Shown piece by piece: positions 17,702 through 26,989 of a stretch of 64,000 nt of DNA. Within the stretch, counting starts at the first letter, position 1; each line of letters starts with the position of its first letter. The notes under the pieces were generated by a model that worked only from the letters and a program-made list of their open reading frames with translations, was not told the origin of the DNA and ran no database searches. This DNA is from Candidatus Formimonas warabiya (GTDB lineage: Bacteria > Bacillota > Dehalobacteriia > Dehalobacteriales > Dehalobacteriaceae). The stretch lies in assembly GCF_002777255.1 (NCBI RefSeq), contig NZ_CP017634.1, forward strand, positions 818,903 to 882,902, read 5' to 3'. The position numbers were made by a program, and so were the translations under genes.

Positions 17702-18856
17702 ATGCATGTGGCGGAATTTAGAGAAAACCCGGGACAAGGTGGGAGTTCTGCCTTCTCCACATGGATGAGAGAAGTATTTTGCTTAAATAATAATAGCGCT
17801 TTGGGTGACCTATGGGACCAGTTCTGGGCGGAATCATCGGATGCCGTCCTTGTGGGGGATCAAGAAATGAGGGTGATCTGGGTTAACCGGTGCGCACAAG
17901 AGCTTTTTTCTTGTCAGGAAGAGTTGACAGGAGAAAAAATTGATGGTCACATTTGCGCTGATAAGCCCTTGGGGGAAACGATCCAGCGCCTGATGAGAGA
18001 ATCATGGGAAAGAAGAGCCGAGCACCGGTTGGTGGAAAAGGCTTGGCTCAAAAATCGGCCTTTTCTTTTTTTGCTGGAGACCCGTTTCTTAAAGCTTGAG
18101 AACACTCAGGCGGCCGGGTTGATGCTTACGGTGAAAGATATTACGGAACACAAGATCTTTTATGAAGAGACCAACCGGCGTTATATGCAGAAAATAGTAA
18201 ACCAGGTGGCCTCCGGGTTGGCCCACGAAATAAGAAATCCCTTGACCGCAGTAAGAGGTTTTATTCAACTGCTTCATGAGCAATTAAAAAAATCATCCAA
18301 AAAAGAATATCTGCAAGTGGCTTTAGATGAATTGGACCGGGCCAACTTTATGATCAAAGATTTTTTGCTCTTTGTGCGGCCGGCGGCGCCCAATTTTTCT
18401 TTGGTACATCTAAAACAGGTGTTGGAGGAAGCGGTCTCCGTGGTAAAACCAGACGCGGAAGCAAAAAGATTGCCTGTACCATCGGTTTCCGGCGATGTTT
18501 TTCCTTTAATGTATTTAGATCCGGAGCAGATTTGCCGGGCCCTGGTCAATGTTTTAAAGAATGCCGTTGATTTTTCCGAAAAGGGCACCATTCGGATCTG
18601 GGTCCATAATGATGAAAAAATGGGCAAGGTGGTATTAAGTGTTCAGGATATGGGGCCGGGGATCCCTCCGGAAATTATCTCCCATATCTTTGAGCCCTTT
18701 TTTACCACCAAAGAGGAAGCCCCGGGCATGGGACTGGCCTTAACCTACAGTATTATCCGGAACCATGGGGGCGAGGTACATGTGTTTAACAATCCCGACG
18801 GGGGAACCACTGTAACCATGGAATTATTGTATGTTTCCCGCTATCCTGCTTCCTAG
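17702..18856 (+). CDS. PAS-containing sensor histidine kinase (sporulation kinase-like)
   Basis: The protein has 384 residues: a PAS domain at about residues 35-155, a HisKA dimerisation domain with the phospho-accepting His175 in HEIRNPLTAVRGF, and a HATPase domain with an N box (NVLKNAVDF) and G boxes (DMGPGIPP, GMGLALTYS). No membrane segment is visible, so it is probably cytosolic. Such kinases feed the Spo0A phosphorelay in clostridia. There is no response regulator next to it. The ribosome binding site is TGAGGGTGAG. Confidence 0.9.
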   Translation: MHVAEFRENPGQGGSSAFSTWMREVFCLNNNSALGDLWDQFWAESSDAVLVGDQEMRVIWVNRCAQELFSCQEELTGEKIDGHICADKPLGETIQRLMRESWERRAEHRLVEKAWLKNRPFLFLLETRFLKLENTQAAGLMLTVKDITEHKIFYEETNRRYMQKIVNQVASGLAHEIRNPLTAVRGFIQLLHEQLKKSSKKEYLQVALDELDRANFMIKDFLLFVRPAAPNFSLVHLKQVLEEAVSVVKPDAEAKRLPVPSVSGDVFPLMYLDPEQICRALVNVLKNAVDFSEKGTIRIWVHNDEKMGKVVLSVQDMGPGIPPEIISHIFEPFFTTKEEAPGMGLALTYSIIRNHGGEVHVFNNPDGGTTVTMELLYVSRYPAS

Positions 18857-18921
18857 AATATTTTTACTTTTGTTGAATAATACTACCTGATAAATAGGGG
18901 TTTTTTGAGGAGGAGAAATAG

Positions 18922-20268
18922 TTGGCTGGAGAGAACTTAACAAAAATTGGGGAAAAGGCCGTAAAAATGGCCCTTTCTCTTGGTGCCTCATCGGCAGAAG
19001 TATTTTTAAGCCGGGCGAAAGACTTGACCATTGAAGTAAGCGAGCAGCAGGTTGAAACCATGAAACTGGCGGAGCAGCAGGGCCTAGGTATCCGTATTTT
19101 ACAGAATCAGAGACTGGGATTTTCATACTCCTCGGCATGGTCGGATTCCGCACTGGATCAGCTTGTATCTCAGGCCATAGAAAACTCTCGCAGTACCGGA
19201 GAGGACAAATACAATATCTTGCCTGGTCCGGCAGAAAAATATCCGGAGGTTGCTCTTTGGGATGCTGACACAATACAGGCTCCTGTAGAAGAAAAGATTG
19301 ATTTGGCAAAAAATATTGAGCAGGCTGCCCGAAAGTATGATCACCGCATCAAGATTACCGAAAGATGCGCCTATTCCGATTCCAGCTATGAGGTGGCTGT
19401 GGTCAACTCATTGGGGGTGGCCGGCCAATTTCAGGGTTCCTACTGCGGGGCTTCTGCTTTTGTGGTCGCGGAAGACCAAGGCGAATCTCAAACGGGTTTC
19501 AGTTTTCAATATCAATTAAAATATCAGGAAATTGACCCGGTTTTTTTGGGACAGGAGGCGGCAAAAAAAGGGGTTCGGATGCTGGGGGCCAAAAACATCA
19601 AGACCCAGGAAATGACAGCGGTCTTTGATCCCTATGTGGCGACAAATTTCTTAGGGAGTATTTCTCACGCTCTGTCGGCAGAATCGGTTCAAAAAGGGAA
19701 GTCCCGGCTGGCAGGAAAGATGAATACCCGGGTCGCGTCAGGATTAGTTACTCTGATTGATGACGGGGCCAAAGAAAAGGGGATTATGTCATCTCCCTTC
19801 GACGGCGAAGGAGTGCCTTCTCAAAAAACGGTGTTAATTGATCAAGGGGTGTTGAAGGGTTTCCTTTACAATACCTATGCCGCCGCCAAGGACGGGGTAA
19901 AGTCCACCGGAAACGGCATTCGAGGCTCCTATAAAGGTACCCCTGAGATCGGCACGACCAACTTCTATATCGAAAAGGGGGCCGTTTCCCAAGAAGACTT
20001 GTTGAAAAAGGTCACAAAGGGGATTTATCTGACAGAGGTCATGGGCATGCATACCGCTAATCCCATTTCGGGCGATTTTTCTTTAGGAGCGGCGGGCTTG
20101 TTGATTGAACATGGGGAATTAACCCAGCCGGTCCGGGGTATTGCCATTGCAGGCAACTTTTTTGATCTTTTATCTGCCATTGATGCAGTCGGCTCAGATC
20201 TTACTTTCTTTATCGGCAAAGGAAGTCCTACCCTTCGTATTGCAAAAATGACGGTAAGCGGTAGCTAA
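18922..20268 (+). CDS. TldD/PmbA family metallopeptidase-like protein
   Basis: The 448-residue protein matches the PmbA/TldE-like branch of the TldD family in length and in the N-terminal domain (ALSLGASSAEVFLSR). The C-terminal half has GNGIRGSYKGTPEIGTTNF followed by a Gly-rich GIYLTEVMGMHTANP segment. I do not see the HExxxH zinc motif of TldD, which fits the partner subunit. A TTG start is used after AGGAGGAG. TldD/PmbA pairs process modified peptides in other bacteria; no partner gene is in the window. Confidence 0.85.
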   Translation: MAGENLTKIGEKAVKMALSLGASSAEVFLSRAKDLTIEVSEQQVETMKLAEQQGLGIRILQNQRLGFSYSSAWSDSALDQLVSQAIENSRSTGEDKYNILPGPAEKYPEVALWDADTIQAPVEEKIDLAKNIEQAARKYDHRIKITERCAYSDSSYEVAVVNSLGVAGQFQGSYCGASAFVVAEDQGESQTGFSFQYQLKYQEIDPVFLGQEAAKKGVRMLGAKNIKTQEMTAVFDPYVATNFLGSISHALSAESVQKGKSRLAGKMNTRVASGLVTLIDDGAKEKGIMSSPFDGEGVPSQKTVLIDQGVLKGFLYNTYAAAKDGVKSTGNGIRGSYKGTPEIGTTNFYIEKGAVSQEDLLKKVTKGIYLTEVMGMHTANPISGDFSLGAAGLLIEHGELTQPVRGIAIAGNFFDLLSAIDAVGSDLTFFIGKGSPTLRIAKMTVSGS

Positions 20269-20344
20269 ATTAATAAAAAGTTAAATACTGGTCAAAAAAA
20301 TAAAACTATGATAAAATGCTAACGAAGGACGGGAGTGGTAAGGT

Positions 20345-20788
20345 ATGCCAAAGTTGGTGGTATTGCACGGGCCGAATTTAAATTTATTGGGGAACAGGGA
20401 AACGGACGTCTATGGTCGTGTTACGTTGGAGGAGATTAATCAGAATCTTACCCGCTTGGCGGCGAAGCATGGGGTGGAAATTTTTTGCGCCCAGTCGAAT
20501 TCTGAAGGAGAGATCATCGACATCTTGCACCGGGAGGGAGCAAATGCCGATTGTGTCATCTTGAATCCTGGGGCGTATACCCATTATAGTATCGCTATTC
20601 GGGATGCGGTGAAAGGTATTCATACTCCTGTGGTGGAAGTGCACCTGTCCAATATTTATGCCCGGGAAGAGTTTCGCCACGTTTCCGTGGTTGCTCCGGC
20701 CGCGAAAGGGCAGATCAGCGGTTTTGGTCCTTTCAGCTACCAGATGGCTTTTTATGCGGCATGGCATATCATGAAGGAAAATAGCTAG
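20345..20788 (+). CDS. aroQ: Type II 3-dehydroquinate dehydratase
   Basis: This 147-residue type II dehydroquinase has LHGPNLNLLGNRE at the N-terminus with the catalytic region around Arg/Tyr22 (VYGRVTL), NPGAYTHYS near residue 78, and EVHLSNIYAREEFRH near residue 100 with the catalytic histidine. It belongs to the chorismate pathway. It precedes efp, a common gene order in clostridia. It duplicates the reaction of the type I enzyme at 13.3 kb. Confidence 0.95.
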   Translation: MPKLVVLHGPNLNLLGNRETDVYGRVTLEEINQNLTRLAAKHGVEIFCAQSNSEGEIIDILHREGANADCVILNPGAYTHYSIAIRDAVKGIHTPVVEVHLSNIYAREEFRHVSVVAPAAKGQISGFGPFSYQMAFYAAWHIMKENS

Positions 20789-20846
20789 GGATAAAAGGCT
20801 TTTTTTCTGATTCAAATTTAATCATGTGCAACTAGGGGGTATTTCA

Positions 20847-21404
20847 ATGATTTCATCAAACGATTTTAAAACAGGAGTGACCATCGAGTTAGACGGTGAT
20901 GCTTACCAGGTAGTAGATTTCCAGCACGTGAAGCCCGGCAAAGGAGCAGCTTTCGTGCGTACTAAACTGAAGAATGTGAGAACCGGAGCAGTGGTGGAAA
21001 GAACCTTTGCGGCCGGGGAGAAGCTTACCAAAGCCCATTTGGAACGGAAAGAAATGCAGTTTCTCTACCATGACGGGGATGCCTTTATTTTGATGGACGT
21101 AAACAACTTTGAGCAAATGCCTTTGAGTGACGAACAAATGGGAGACGGGAAAAAATACTTGAAAGAAAACACGAACCTGTTTATCCTTCTTTTCCAAGGC
21201 AATGTGATTGGAGTAGATTTACCCAGTCAGGTAGAACTGACAGTAACGGAAACAGAACCGGGAATCAAAGGAGATACGGCCTCCGGGGGTTCCAAGCCGG
21301 CTACTTTGGAGACGGGAGCAGTTGTAAGAGTACCTTTCTTTATTAATGTGGGTGAGGTCATTCAAGTGAACACCAAGACAGGTGAATATATCGGACGGGC
21401 TTAG
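20847..21404 (+). CDS. efp: Translation elongation factor P
   Basis: This 185-residue EF-P has the KOW-like N-terminal domain with the tip loop KPGKGAA (Lys32) and two OB domains. It relieves ribosome stalling at polyproline. The ATG at 20847 follows TAGGGGG and gives the usual [10 protein letters not shown] start. An in-frame GTG at 20826 has no good ribosome binding site. The tip lysine is not followed by anything that shows which modification is used. Confidence 0.97.
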   Translation: MISSNDFKTGVTIELDGDAYQVVDFQHVKPGKGAAFVRTKLKNVRTGAVVERTFAAGEKLTKAHLERKEMQFLYHDGDAFILMDVNNFEQMPLSDEQMGDGKKYLKENTNLFILLFQGNVIGVDLPSQVELTVTETEPGIKGDTASGGSKPATLETGAVVRVPFFINVGEVIQVNTKTGEYIGRA

Positions 21405-21488
21405 AAAAATTTGATTCATTCCTGATATGATTAAAATGGAAAAACATAGGGAACAATAGTATTGGTTACAATGAAAGGAGGTAATAAT

Positions 21489-21953
21489 GTGAAGGATTTG
21501 AAACAGCAGGTTGCCTATTTGCAGGGTTTGGCTGAAGGACTGGGTATATCCAAAGAAACAAAAGAAGGCCGGGTACTTACTCAGATCATCGATGTGTTGG
21601 AGGGAATCGCCCTTTCCGTGGAAGATCTGAGAGCGCAACAGGCAGACATGGAGACCTATCTGGAAAGCATTGACGATGATTTAAATGAATTGGAAGAGGA
21701 CTTTTACGAAGAGGAAGAAGACGATACGGATTACGTAGAGGTTAAGTGCCCCAAGTGCCAAGATATTGTCTGTTTTGACGCGGATATTTTAGAGGATGAG
21801 GATTTGATCGAGGTCACCTGTCCGCGCTGCAATGAAGTAGTATTTATTAACGACGGCAGCTATGATGACAAGTGTACCTGCGGCGAAGAGCACGAAGAGG
21901 AAGATGAGGAGCAATTGGTGGCGGAAAAGAAAAGTCATACGGAAGATCTCTAA
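21489..21953 (+). CDS. CD1247 N-terminal domain protein with zinc-ribbon-like cysteines
   Basis: This 154-residue protein is known in clostridia from the position between efp and spoIIIAA. An N-terminal helical region (residues 1-60) is followed by a very acidic stretch and two CxxC pairs (CPKC and CPRC) plus a terminal CTCG, which look like a zinc ribbon. The GTG start at 21489 follows AAAGGAGG. The function is unknown; the zinc ribbon and acidic linker suggest a protein- or nucleic-acid-binding regulator. Confidence 0.8.
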   Translation: MKDLKQQVAYLQGLAEGLGISKETKEGRVLTQIIDVLEGIALSVEDLRAQQADMETYLESIDDDLNELEEDFYEEEEDDTDYVEVKCPKCQDIVCFDADILEDEDLIEVTCPRCNEVVFINDGSYDDKCTCGEEHEEEDEEQLVAEKKSHTEDL

Positions 21954-22013
21954 TCCATTTTCCCGGTTTGAGGGAGCAGTTTTCAGGTGACAGGGGAAAA
22001 AATACGATTTCAA

Positions 22014-22040
22014 GGAAAGAAGGTGCAAACCTTCTTTTTT
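22014..22040 (+). terminator. Terminator after the CD1247-type gene
   Basis: AAAGAAGG and CCTTCTTT pair around a TGCAAA loop and are followed by a long T run. Confidence 0.8.
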
Positions 22041-22088
22041 CACATCTAACATTAAAATTTAAGACCAGAAAAACTGAAAAATAGGTCC

Positions 22089-22125
22089 CTCGAAAAAGTG
22101 CGGCAGACCAGCCGTACTTTTTTCG
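22089..22125 (+). terminator. Second tandem terminator before spoIIIAA
   Basis: AAAAGTGCGGC pairs with GCCGTACTTTT (one G-U pair) around AGACCA, and TTTTTTCG follows. Together with the upstream hairpin it insulates the sporulation operon. Confidence 0.7.
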
Positions 22126-22173
22126 TTCTAATTTACTTGTCCATCTAATATTAATAATCAAAGGGGGACAAAG

Positions 22174-23196
22174 GTGACAACACTGGCAGAGATTTCTCGA
22201 GAAGGTTTAAAACGATCCGTAGCGGCGATCATACACCAGGAAATCATCCCATTTTTGTCTCCGGATCTGCGCACCTTGCTGGCTAAATTACCGGAGGTCC
22301 AACTTGATACTTTGGAAGAAATCAGGCTACGAGTGAATGCTCCGGTTTTACTGCGCCAGAGAAACGGTGATCAATACCTGGGTAAAGAGGGAGGACTAAC
22401 ATCCAGACGGGAAAGGGGTTATCTTTGCAGTTCCGAGACCATGCATAAAACGGTGCTTTTATTGTGCAACAGCTCTCTTTACGCCTTGGAAGAAGAACTG
22501 CGCAAAGGATTTATCACCCTTCCCGGAGGACATCGGGCAGGTTTTGTGGGACGGGCGGTATTGGACCAGGGCGCACTGAAAACATTAAAGCAGATTTCCA
22601 GTGTCAATATCCGAGTCGCCCGTCCTGTGACCGGAATTGCCCAAAAAATCATGAGGCATTTGGTACTGGGAAACAGTTTGCGGAATACTTTAATTATTTC
22701 GCCGCCCAGAGGAGGAAAGACCACCTTATTAAGAGACATTGTGGCGGCTCTTTCCGATGGTTTTACCGGATTTTTGCCGATAGATGTAGGTCTAGTCGAT
22801 GAAAGATCGGAAATTGCGGGGTGCAGAGAGGGGATCGTTCAGATGCCTGTGGGGCACAGGACAGACGTTTTAGATGGTTGTCCCAAGGCAGAAGGAATGA
22901 TGATCATGGTCCGGTCCATGGCACCCCAGGTGATCGCTACGGATGAAATTGGACGCAAAGAGGACGCAGACGCCATCCAAGAAGTGATTAATGCGGGAAT
23001 TAAACTGCTGGCTACCGTCCATGGCGAGAGTAAGGAGGATATTTTGAGGAGGCCGGTGATTCGAGAGATTGTGGAAGAAAAGGTTTTTGAGAGATATGTG
23101 ATCCTGAGCCGGAAAAAGGGCCCGGGAACGGTAGAAAACATTTACGACAGGAACTGGGAAACGGTGCTTCCAAAAGGGGGGGTTACAGATGCTTAA
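22174..23196 (+). CDS. spoIIIAA: Stage III sporulation protein AA (ATPase)
   Basis: This 340-residue secretion-type ATPase has a Walker A SPPRGGKTTLLRD near residue 175 and a Walker B region ending in TDEIGRKEDADAI. In Bacillus subtilis it energises the SpoIIIA-SpoIIQ channel between mother cell and forespore and is made under SigE. The GTG start follows AAAGGGGGAC. The 3' end overlaps spoIIIAB by 8 bp. Confidence 0.96.
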   Translation: MTTLAEISREGLKRSVAAIIHQEIIPFLSPDLRTLLAKLPEVQLDTLEEIRLRVNAPVLLRQRNGDQYLGKEGGLTSRRERGYLCSSETMHKTVLLLCNSSLYALEEELRKGFITLPGGHRAGFVGRAVLDQGALKTLKQISSVNIRVARPVTGIAQKIMRHLVLGNSLRNTLIISPPRGGKTTLLRDIVAALSDGFTGFLPIDVGLVDERSEIAGCREGIVQMPVGHRTDVLDGCPKAEGMMIMVRSMAPQVIATDEIGRKEDADAIQEVINAGIKLLATVHGESKEDILRRPVIREIVEEKVFERYVILSRKKGPGTVENIYDRNWETVLPKGGVTDA

Positions 23197-23707
23197 ACTG
23201 GTGGGTGCCGGTTTGGTGGTGGCATCTTTTGGCGTCATGGGGACCATGCTGGGAAAAAATGTGGCCAAACGGCCGGATGAGTTAAGGCAATTGCAGTTTG
23301 GCCTGCAGGCTTTGGAAACGGAAATAATGTATTCCGCAACGCCCTTGCCCCAAGCACTGAGCATGGTGGCAAAACAAACAAGAGGAATGATCGCGGAGGT
23401 TTTTGCTCAGACCGGCAAAGAACTGGCGCAGGGCCAGGGACAAACGGCAGGGGAGGCCTGGTCTAAGGCACTAAAGGAGATACAGCCAAACTTGTTACTG
23501 GCAGATGGGGAAATCAGTATTCTGGAGCAATTTGGACAAGGCTTGGGAACCTCTGACCGGGAAGATCAGATGAAGCGTCTGACCAGTATCAGGATCCAAC
23601 TGGCCGCCAAGGAACAACTGGCGGAAACAGAGCGGCGCCAGTACCAGAAAGTTTGGCAGACGCTAGGCTGGGCTGTCGGCCTGGTATTAACACTTTTGTT
23701 TCTATAA
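23189..23707 (+). CDS. spoIIIAB: Stage III sporulation protein AB
   Basis: The protein has 172 residues, with an N-terminal membrane segment, a helical GspF-like middle, the family segment RPDELRQLQFGLQALETEI near residue 32, and a C-terminal membrane helix. It is part of the SpoIIIA channel in the mother-cell membrane. It overlaps spoIIIAA. Confidence 0.93.
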   Translation: MLKLVGAGLVVASFGVMGTMLGKNVAKRPDELRQLQFGLQALETEIMYSATPLPQALSMVAKQTRGMIAEVFAQTGKELAQGQGQTAGEAWSKALKEIQPNLLLADGEISILEQFGQGLGTSDREDQMKRLTSIRIQLAAKEQLAETERRQYQKVWQTLGWAVGLVLTLLFL

Positions 23708-23754
23708 AAAACCTTGAAAAGGATTGGAATTTTCCACAAGAAAGGACGATACGC

Positions 23755-23958
23755 ATGGTTGCAGATACAGGAGTGATCTTTTTTCTTACAGGCCTTGCCA
23801 TTGCGGTGACAATCCTGCATACCTTTCTGAAGCAGGCAGGAAGAGACGAATATGCCTACATGACACTGGTGGTTGGTCTGGCGATCGGATTACTGAAAAT
23901 AATTCCCGTGATCAAAACTCTTTTTGAACAGGTACAAAGCGTCTTTAAACTTTATTAG
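23755..23958 (+). CDS. spoIIIAC: Stage III sporulation protein AC
   Basis: This 67-residue protein has two membrane helices. The start MVADTGVIFF at 23755 gives the normal family length; the longer open frame overlaps spoIIIAB in a different frame. It is a small membrane part of the SpoIIIA channel. An AAGAAAGGA stretch upstream may serve as ribosome binding site. Confidence 0.92.
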   Translation: MVADTGVIFFLTGLAIAVTILHTFLKQAGRDEYAYMTLVVGLAIGLLKIIPVIKTLFEQVQSVFKLY

Positions 23959-23978
23959 CACGCACGGGGGGAGATTTT

Positions 23979-24371
23979 GTGGAAGGTCTGTTTGCCATTT
24001 TAGGACTGGCCCTCGTCACGACCATACTGGCGGTCTTTGTAAAAGACAGCCGGATTCCGGAACTGGCGATTGTGATCACTGTTTTGGTGGGAACGATTAT
24101 TTTTTTACAGGTGCTGCCCAAGATTTCGCACATTGTGGCCGTGTTTGAGGAATTGGCCTCCCGGGCCAGTTTAAATACATTTTACTTAGCCACTATTTTT
24201 AAAATTATCGGTATTTCTTACATTGCTGAATTTGGCGCCCAGGTATGCCGTGATGCGGGACAGGGGGCGATTGCCACAAAGGTGGAATTCGCCGCCAAAA
24301 TATTGGTGATGGTATTGGCTATTCCCATCATCGCAGCAATCTTGGAATCTGTGGTAAGACTGCTTCCGTAA
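23979..24371 (+). CDS. spoIIIAD: Stage III sporulation protein AD
   Basis: This 130-residue membrane protein has about four helices and the conserved GISYIAEFGAQVCRDAGQGA segment near residue 76. A GTG start follows GGGGGGAG. It belongs to the SpoIIIA channel and is related in fold to SpoIIIAC. Confidence 0.94.
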   Translation: MEGLFAILGLALVTTILAVFVKDSRIPELAIVITVLVGTIIFLQVLPKISHIVAVFEELASRASLNTFYLATIFKIIGISYIAEFGAQVCRDAGQGAIATKVEFAAKILVMVLAIPIIAAILESVVRLLP

Positions 24372-24405
24372 TCGTATGGTAACTTTCAGCAGTCCTTTCA
24401 AGTAT

Positions 24406-24540
24406 AAGTCGAAAGCCCAAAGTCGAAAGTCAGTTGAAGAATCTTGAAGTCCGGTGAAAAGTCTTCGGCTTTTGAAACTTAGACAGAATAGCAGCGGAAT
24501 AATAAATCACTTTTGATTTTGACCTTTGACTTTCGACTGA
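24406..24540 (-). repeat. MITE-like intergenic repeat, copy 1
   Basis: The ends are made of AGTCGAAAGTC-type inverted repeats. The inner core CTTTTGAAACTTAGACAG recurs exactly, in the opposite orientation, at about 28.98 kb. When the second copy is reverse-complemented, most of the roughly 140 bp lines up. It sits between spoIIIAD and spoIIIAE inside the operon and has no coding capacity. Confidence 0.8.
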
Positions 24541-24564
24541 TTCCTTTAGGGAGTGTGAGACAGG

Positions 24565-25734
24565 ATGGGTAAAGGATTGGGATGGCTGGTCATATTCTTT
24601 TTGGTTCTTAACTTGGTTTCCCCGCTTCCCACCCGGGCGGAAGAACCGGCTAACACCGCAGAGATGGCGGACAACCTTGATTTTTCCGAAATAGAAGAAT
24701 ATGTGGAACAGGTAGATCAGGAAATACAAGAGCATTTGCCTGAGCTAAGTATCAGCCGGCTTTATCAGGATCTCAAAAAAGGAGATTTTTCCTGGAATGT
24801 AAAGGATTTAGTGACCGGTTTGCTCAGATTCTTTTTTCAGGAAGTGGTGGCAAACAGCGGCCTCCTTACCAAGCTGGTGATCCTTGCTGTAGCAAGTGTG
24901 GTTTTGGCGAATTTGCAAAGCGCCTTTGATCAAGGGAACATTGCCATTTTAGGGCATGGGGTCATTTATTTGGTCTTAATCTCCATAGTGCTCAATTCTT
25001 TTTCCATTGCTGTGAACACGGGAAAAGAAGCCATAGACAGCATGACAGGGTTTCTCTATGCCCTGATGCCCTTATTATTGTCCTTGCTGGCCGCCATGGG
25101 GAATGTAACTTCGGCAGCTCTGATCCATCCTGCCATGGTGATGATGTTAGGTTTTTCGACAACCGTAATTAAAACACTGATATTTCCCTTTATTTATTTT
25201 ATGGCCGTTCTGAATATTGTCAGCCATATTTCTCCTCAATTTAAAGTAACCCGGTTGGCCGGGCTCTTCAAAGATTTGTCTTTAGGTTTCTTAGGCATCC
25301 TGATGACAATATTCGTCGGGTTTTTAGGTATGCAGGGCCTGGCAGGGTCTGTGGCGGACGGGCTCACCATTAAAGCAGCGAAGTTTGCCACGGGCGCTTT
25401 TATCCCGGTGGTAGGAAAATCTTTGGCTGATGCTATGGACACCGTGATCGGCACTTCATTGATCCTGAAAAATGGCATCGGTTTTTTAGGGGTGGTGGTC
25501 ATTTTTTTGCTGTGTGCGATTCCCGCGATCAAAATTATTGCCATGAGCTTAATTTACCGGATTGTTGCGGCCATTATTCAGCCTTTTGGAGACAATCAAC
25601 TGGCAGAGGCATTGCATACCATGGCTAATTCATTGTTGCTGGTCTTTGCTGCCGTGGCATCGATCGGCCTGATGTTTTTCTTTATCATTACCATTACCAT
25701 CGGCTCCGGCAATATTAGCATGATGTTCAGGTAG
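24565..25734 (+). CDS. spoIIIAE: Stage III sporulation protein AE
   Basis: This 389-residue protein has an N-terminal signal-like helix ending near PTRAEE, an acidic soluble region to about residue 80, and then about eight membrane segments. It is the large membrane subunit of the SpoIIIA channel. In this genome a repeat element separates it from spoIIIAD. Confidence 0.95.
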   Translation: MGKGLGWLVIFFLVLNLVSPLPTRAEEPANTAEMADNLDFSEIEEYVEQVDQEIQEHLPELSISRLYQDLKKGDFSWNVKDLVTGLLRFFFQEVVANSGLLTKLVILAVASVVLANLQSAFDQGNIAILGHGVIYLVLISIVLNSFSIAVNTGKEAIDSMTGFLYALMPLLLSLLAAMGNVTSAALIHPAMVMMLGFSTTVIKTLIFPFIYFMAVLNIVSHISPQFKVTRLAGLFKDLSLGFLGILMTIFVGFLGMQGLAGSVADGLTIKAAKFATGAFIPVVGKSLADAMDTVIGTSLILKNGIGFLGVVVIFLLCAIPAIKIIAMSLIYRIVAAIIQPFGDNQLAEALHTMANSLLLVFAAVASIGLMFFFIITITIGSGNISMMFR

Positions 25735-25743
25735 GTGAGAAGG

Positions 25744-26388
25744 ATGCTCAATACGATAAGAGATTTGGTCCGTGATGTGACCATTATTGTGATCATCGCC
25801 GGGTTCCTGGAAATGCTTTTGCCCTCCGGTGAAATTAAAAAATTTGTCAAAGCCGTCATGGGATTATTTATTCTTGTTTCCATCTTAAACCCTTTATTAA
25901 GTTTGTTTGACAAGAATGTGGCCTGTGAAGTTTTAGCTTGGCAGAATCCTGCTCCCAACACCGAATTGACTTCCATTCTGCATCAAGGGGAAGAAATCTC
26001 CCGGCACATGAATGATAAAGCGGTGGATCTGTACACAAAGAATTTAGCAAAACAGATTGAAATGATCGTGAAATTGGTAAAGGGGGTGACTTGGGTCCAA
26101 GCCATGGTGGAAATGGAAAAAACGGGCAATCCCGATTACGGCAAGATTAGCAAAGTGGTGTTAGAGGTGGGCACCGGATCAAAAAATGGTGCTGAGACAG
26201 ATTTGGAAAAGGTAGAGCCCATCGATATTAATATTTCGGGAGAAAAAAGGACTGCCCCGGAGAGTCCGGATCACGAGCAAATGAAAGTGCAGATCAAAGA
26301 AGCGCTCAAGAGTTTTTATAGCTTAAACGAAGAGCAAATTCAGATTACCATGATGTCTCAGAGTGAGGAGGAAACAGATGGTGAATAA
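25744..26388 (+). CDS. spoIIIAF: Stage III sporulation protein AF
   Basis: The protein has about 214 residues. Two N-terminal membrane helices (residues 8-55) are followed by a soluble domain at about residues 70-214 related to ring-building proteins. The ATG at 25744 is preferred; an in-frame GTG lies at 25735. It overlaps the start of spoIIIAG by 11 bp. Confidence 0.92.
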   Translation: MLNTIRDLVRDVTIIVIIAGFLEMLLPSGEIKKFVKAVMGLFILVSILNPLLSLFDKNVACEVLAWQNPAPNTELTSILHQGEEISRHMNDKAVDLYTKNLAKQIEMIVKLVKGVTWVQAMVEMEKTGNPDYGKISKVVLEVGTGSKNGAETDLEKVEPIDINISGEKRTAPESPDHEQMKVQIKEALKSFYSLNEEQIQITMMSQSEEETDGE

Positions 26389-26983
26389 AGAGAACAAAAA
26401 TAAGGTACCAACGATCTTTAAAATCACAAAAGACCAGTGGCCCTTTGTTTTTAAGTTATTGACAATTGCCTTTGTGGGTATTGTGATTCTTAATTTTGCC
26501 AACTTTTTTTCCGGCCCCAAAGCCGCTGATTCTCAGGCGTCCCTGCTGCCGAAGAATCAAGATACCGGAAATGACCAGCTGGTCTATGTGCCGGATAGCA
26601 ACACCCTGGAAAGCCAGCTGGAAAACATTTTATCTGAAATCGACGGGGTAGGAGATGTTTCGGTTTCCCTGGTGTTTGCAGAAGGGCCAACCAAGGAATA
26701 TGCCGTGAATGTCAATACGACAGCTAGGGAAATCCAAGAAAAAGATCAATCCGGAGGAATCCGGACTACAAATGAAAAAACGGAAAATGGCCAAATGGTG
26801 ATGGGGGAGGGAAATGCCCAGCCTGTCCTGGTTAAAGAGAGCATGCCCAAGATTCAAGGGATCTTAATTGTGGCGCAAGGAGCGGAAAATCCTCTCGTGA
26901 AAGAAGAACTGTTTCAGGCGGCAAAAACCCTGCTTCAGATTCCGGCTCACCGGATCACCATCTGTTCTAAAAAAGGAGGTTGA
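26378..26983 (+). CDS. spoIIIAG: Stage III sporulation protein AG
   Basis: This 201-residue protein has one membrane helix at about residues 27-46 and a ring-building motif domain after residue 70. The insertion-like region rich in Glu, Lys and Asn at 115-145 is typical of the family. The ATG at 26378 follows GAGGAGG. In B. subtilis it forms a large ring in the intermembrane space. Confidence 0.93.
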   Translation: MVNKENKNKVPTIFKITKDQWPFVFKLLTIAFVGIVILNFANFFSGPKAADSQASLLPKNQDTGNDQLVYVPDSNTLESQLENILSEIDGVGDVSVSLVFAEGPTKEYAVNVNTTAREIQEKDQSGGIRTTNEKTENGQMVMGEGNAQPVLVKESMPKIQGILIVAQGAENPLVKEELFQAAKTLLQIPAHRITICSKKGG

Positions 26984-26989
26984 GAAAAA

